From contig JAYQTM010000001.1 in the NCBI GenBank assembly GCA_038147395.1, forward strand, positions 930,001 to 994,000: DNA of 64,000 bases, read 5' to 3'. The notes below the pieces were generated by a model. It saw nothing but the letters and a program-made list of their open reading frames with translations. It was not told the DNA's origin and made no database searches. This DNA is from Eutrophovita brisbanensis (GTDB lineage Bacteria > Pseudomonadota > Gammaproteobacteria > Burkholderiales > Eutrophovitaceae). Positions within the stretch are counted from its first letter, which is position 1. Each line of letters starts with the position of its first letter. Both the position numbers and the translations under genes were made by a program. Positions 63,130 through 64,000 of this stretch are shown here, in pieces.

Positions 63130-64000
63130 ATGAGTACATCAACTTGGAGAGATTTAGGGACACCAAAAAGAAAATCAGAGGTTTTTGTTGATTTGATTGT
63201 TGATGGTGTTGAAGTTTCTGTTCCAGAGGGCACCTCTGTCATGCGTGCAGCCTCAGAGGCCGGCCTCTCGATTCCAAAGCTTTGTGCTACGGAAAGTCTT
63301 GAAGCGTTCGGTTCGTGTCGACTTTGCCTCGTCGAAATCGAGGGGCGCCGCGGCTACCCCGCCTCGTGTACGACGCCTGTAGAGGCCGGTATGGTCGTTC
63401 GCACCCAGACTTCTAAACTGGCGAAGCTGCGTCGAGAGGTGATGGAGTTGTATATTTCGGATCATCCACTTGATTGCTTGACCTGCTCCGCAAACGGTAA
63501 CTGTGAATTACAGGACATGGCTGGTGCGGTCGGGTTACGTGAAGTTCGTTACGGGTTTGAAGGAAAGAATCACCTTGATGCGCCCAAAGATGAGTCCAAT
63601 CCATACTTTACGTTTGATGCTTCAAAGTGCATTGTCTGTTCTCGGTGTGTTCGAGCGTGCGAGGAGACACAGGGAACGTTTGCTCTAACAATTGACAGTC
63701 GCGGGTTCGTGTCGTCGGTTTCAGCGGGACAAAAAGAGTCATTTCTAGAGTCAGAATGTGTCAGTTGCGGTGCGTGCGTCGCTGCATGCCCAACGGCAAC
63801 GTTAATGGAAAAATCTGTTGTCGAGCAGGGGCAGCCGGACCGAAGCGTTATCACGACATGTGCCTACTGCGGTGTTGGGTGCTCTTTCAAGGCGGAGGTC
63901 AAAGGGAACGATGTCGTTAGGATGGTCCCGGATTTTGATGGAAAAGCGAACCGCGGTCATTCTTGTGTCAAAGGTCGATTTGCTTTTGGATATGCAACGC
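63130..64000 (+). CDS. fdsA: NAD-dependent formate dehydrogenase alpha subunit (partial)
   Basis: Catalytic molybdenum subunit, cut by the right edge after 290 codons. The N-terminal [2Fe-2S] domain uses Cys-52, Cys-63, Cys-66 and Cys-80. The NuoG-like His-Cys3 cluster is His-112, Cys-116, Cys-119, Cys-125. Two ferredoxin-type [4Fe-4S] clusters use Cys-167/170/173/177 and Cys-210/213/216/220. The start of the molybdopterin domain has Cys-244, Cys-247, Cys-251 and Cys-279 (TCAYCGVGCSFK; SCVKGRFAFGY). This domain order is that of FdsA/FdhF-type NAD-linked enzymes. The Mo-ligand Cys/Sec and any fdsC/fdsD genes are beyond the window. Needs MobA-made cofactor. Confidence 0.93.
   Translation, partial: MSTSTWRDLGTPKRKSEVFVDLIVDGVEVSVPEGTSVMRAASEAGLSIPKLCATESLEAFGSCRLCLVEIEGRRGYPASCTTPVEAGMVVRTQTSKLAKLRREVMELYISDHPLDCLTCSANGNCELQDMAGAVGLREVRYGFEGKNHLDAPKDESNPYFTFDASKCIVCSRCVRACEETQGTFALTIDSRGFVSSVSAGQKESFLESECVSCGACVAACPTATLMEKSVVEQGQPDRSVITTCAYCGVGCSFKAEVKGNDVVRMVPDFDGKANRGHSCVKGRFAFGYAT

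Noticed and set aside
1..64000. CRISPR arrays, insertion sequences, prophage or rRNA genes
   Set aside because: No regularly spaced repeats, transposase or integrase reading frames, or rRNA sequence were seen; genes are contiguous housekeeping and metabolic genes.

Overview
The window is chromosomal DNA of a gammaproteobacterium, most likely a free-living aquatic/marine one. The evidence is the order of its core genes (yfgM-bamB-der-hfq-hflX-hflK-hflC-hisZ-purA, rnr-rlmB, rpsB-tsf-pyrH-frr-uppS-cdsA-dxr-rseP-bamA-skp-lpxD-fabZ-lpxA-lpxB-rnhB, pyrG-kdsA-eno-ftsB) and the Gram-negative envelope genes. The genus cannot be named from the sequence alone. Genes are tightly packed, with many GTG/TTG starts and 4-bp stop/start overlaps.

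Layout. (1) 1-9031, minus strand: an apparent operon with a VOC-family protein, a PaaG-like enoyl-CoA hydratase/isomerase, a complete MacAB/TolC-like tripartite efflux system (OMF lipoprotein, periplasmic adaptor, ABC ATPase, ABC permease), a PaaH-like 3-hydroxyacyl-CoA dehydrogenase and an exported alpha/beta hydrolase that runs off the left edge. (2) 9180-16384, plus strand: a cytoplasmic molybdopterin oxidoreductase next to folD, then tolC, an AI-2E-family membrane protein and gamma-glutamyltransferase. (3) 16441-32542: accA, tilS, ndk, rlmN, ispG, hisS, yfgM, bamB, der, hfq, hflX, hflK, hflC, hisZ and purA. (4) 32581-32667: one tRNA-Leu(CAG) on the minus strand. (5) 32728-49943: RNase R, RlmB, S2/EF-Ts, UMP kinase, RRF and then the isoprenoid, phospholipid and outer-membrane/lipid A assembly block through lpxB-rnhB. 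(6) 49955-57516: divergent ppsR/ppsA, then pyrG, kdsA, eno, ftsB. (7) 57513-64000: a formate module with mobA, an OFA-family MFS transporter plus its 41-aa partner, a ModE/periplasmic-binding-type regulator and a soluble NAD-dependent formate dehydrogenase fdsG-fdsB-fdsA. fdsA is cut by the right edge.

How it fits together. The last module looks like a self-contained unit for taking up formate (or oxalate/formate) and oxidising it to CO2 with NADH production. MobA would supply the guanylated molybdenum cofactor needed by FdsA, and possibly by the molybdoenzyme next to folD. The regulator gene diverges from fds, and the gap between them holds two inverted repeats of the form ATATG-N10-CATAT. 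A 10-bp element, GAGGCAATAG, occurs upstream of both the transporter and fdsG.

The most striking anomaly is four single-base frameshifts in genes that should be intact: bamA, fabZ and lpxA (all within 3.4 kb, each one extra base) and fdsB (one missing base in an A run). The first three are normally essential, so sequence or assembly errors are the most economical explanation. hflX also lacks an ordinary start codon for its conserved N-terminus; ATT is the best candidate.
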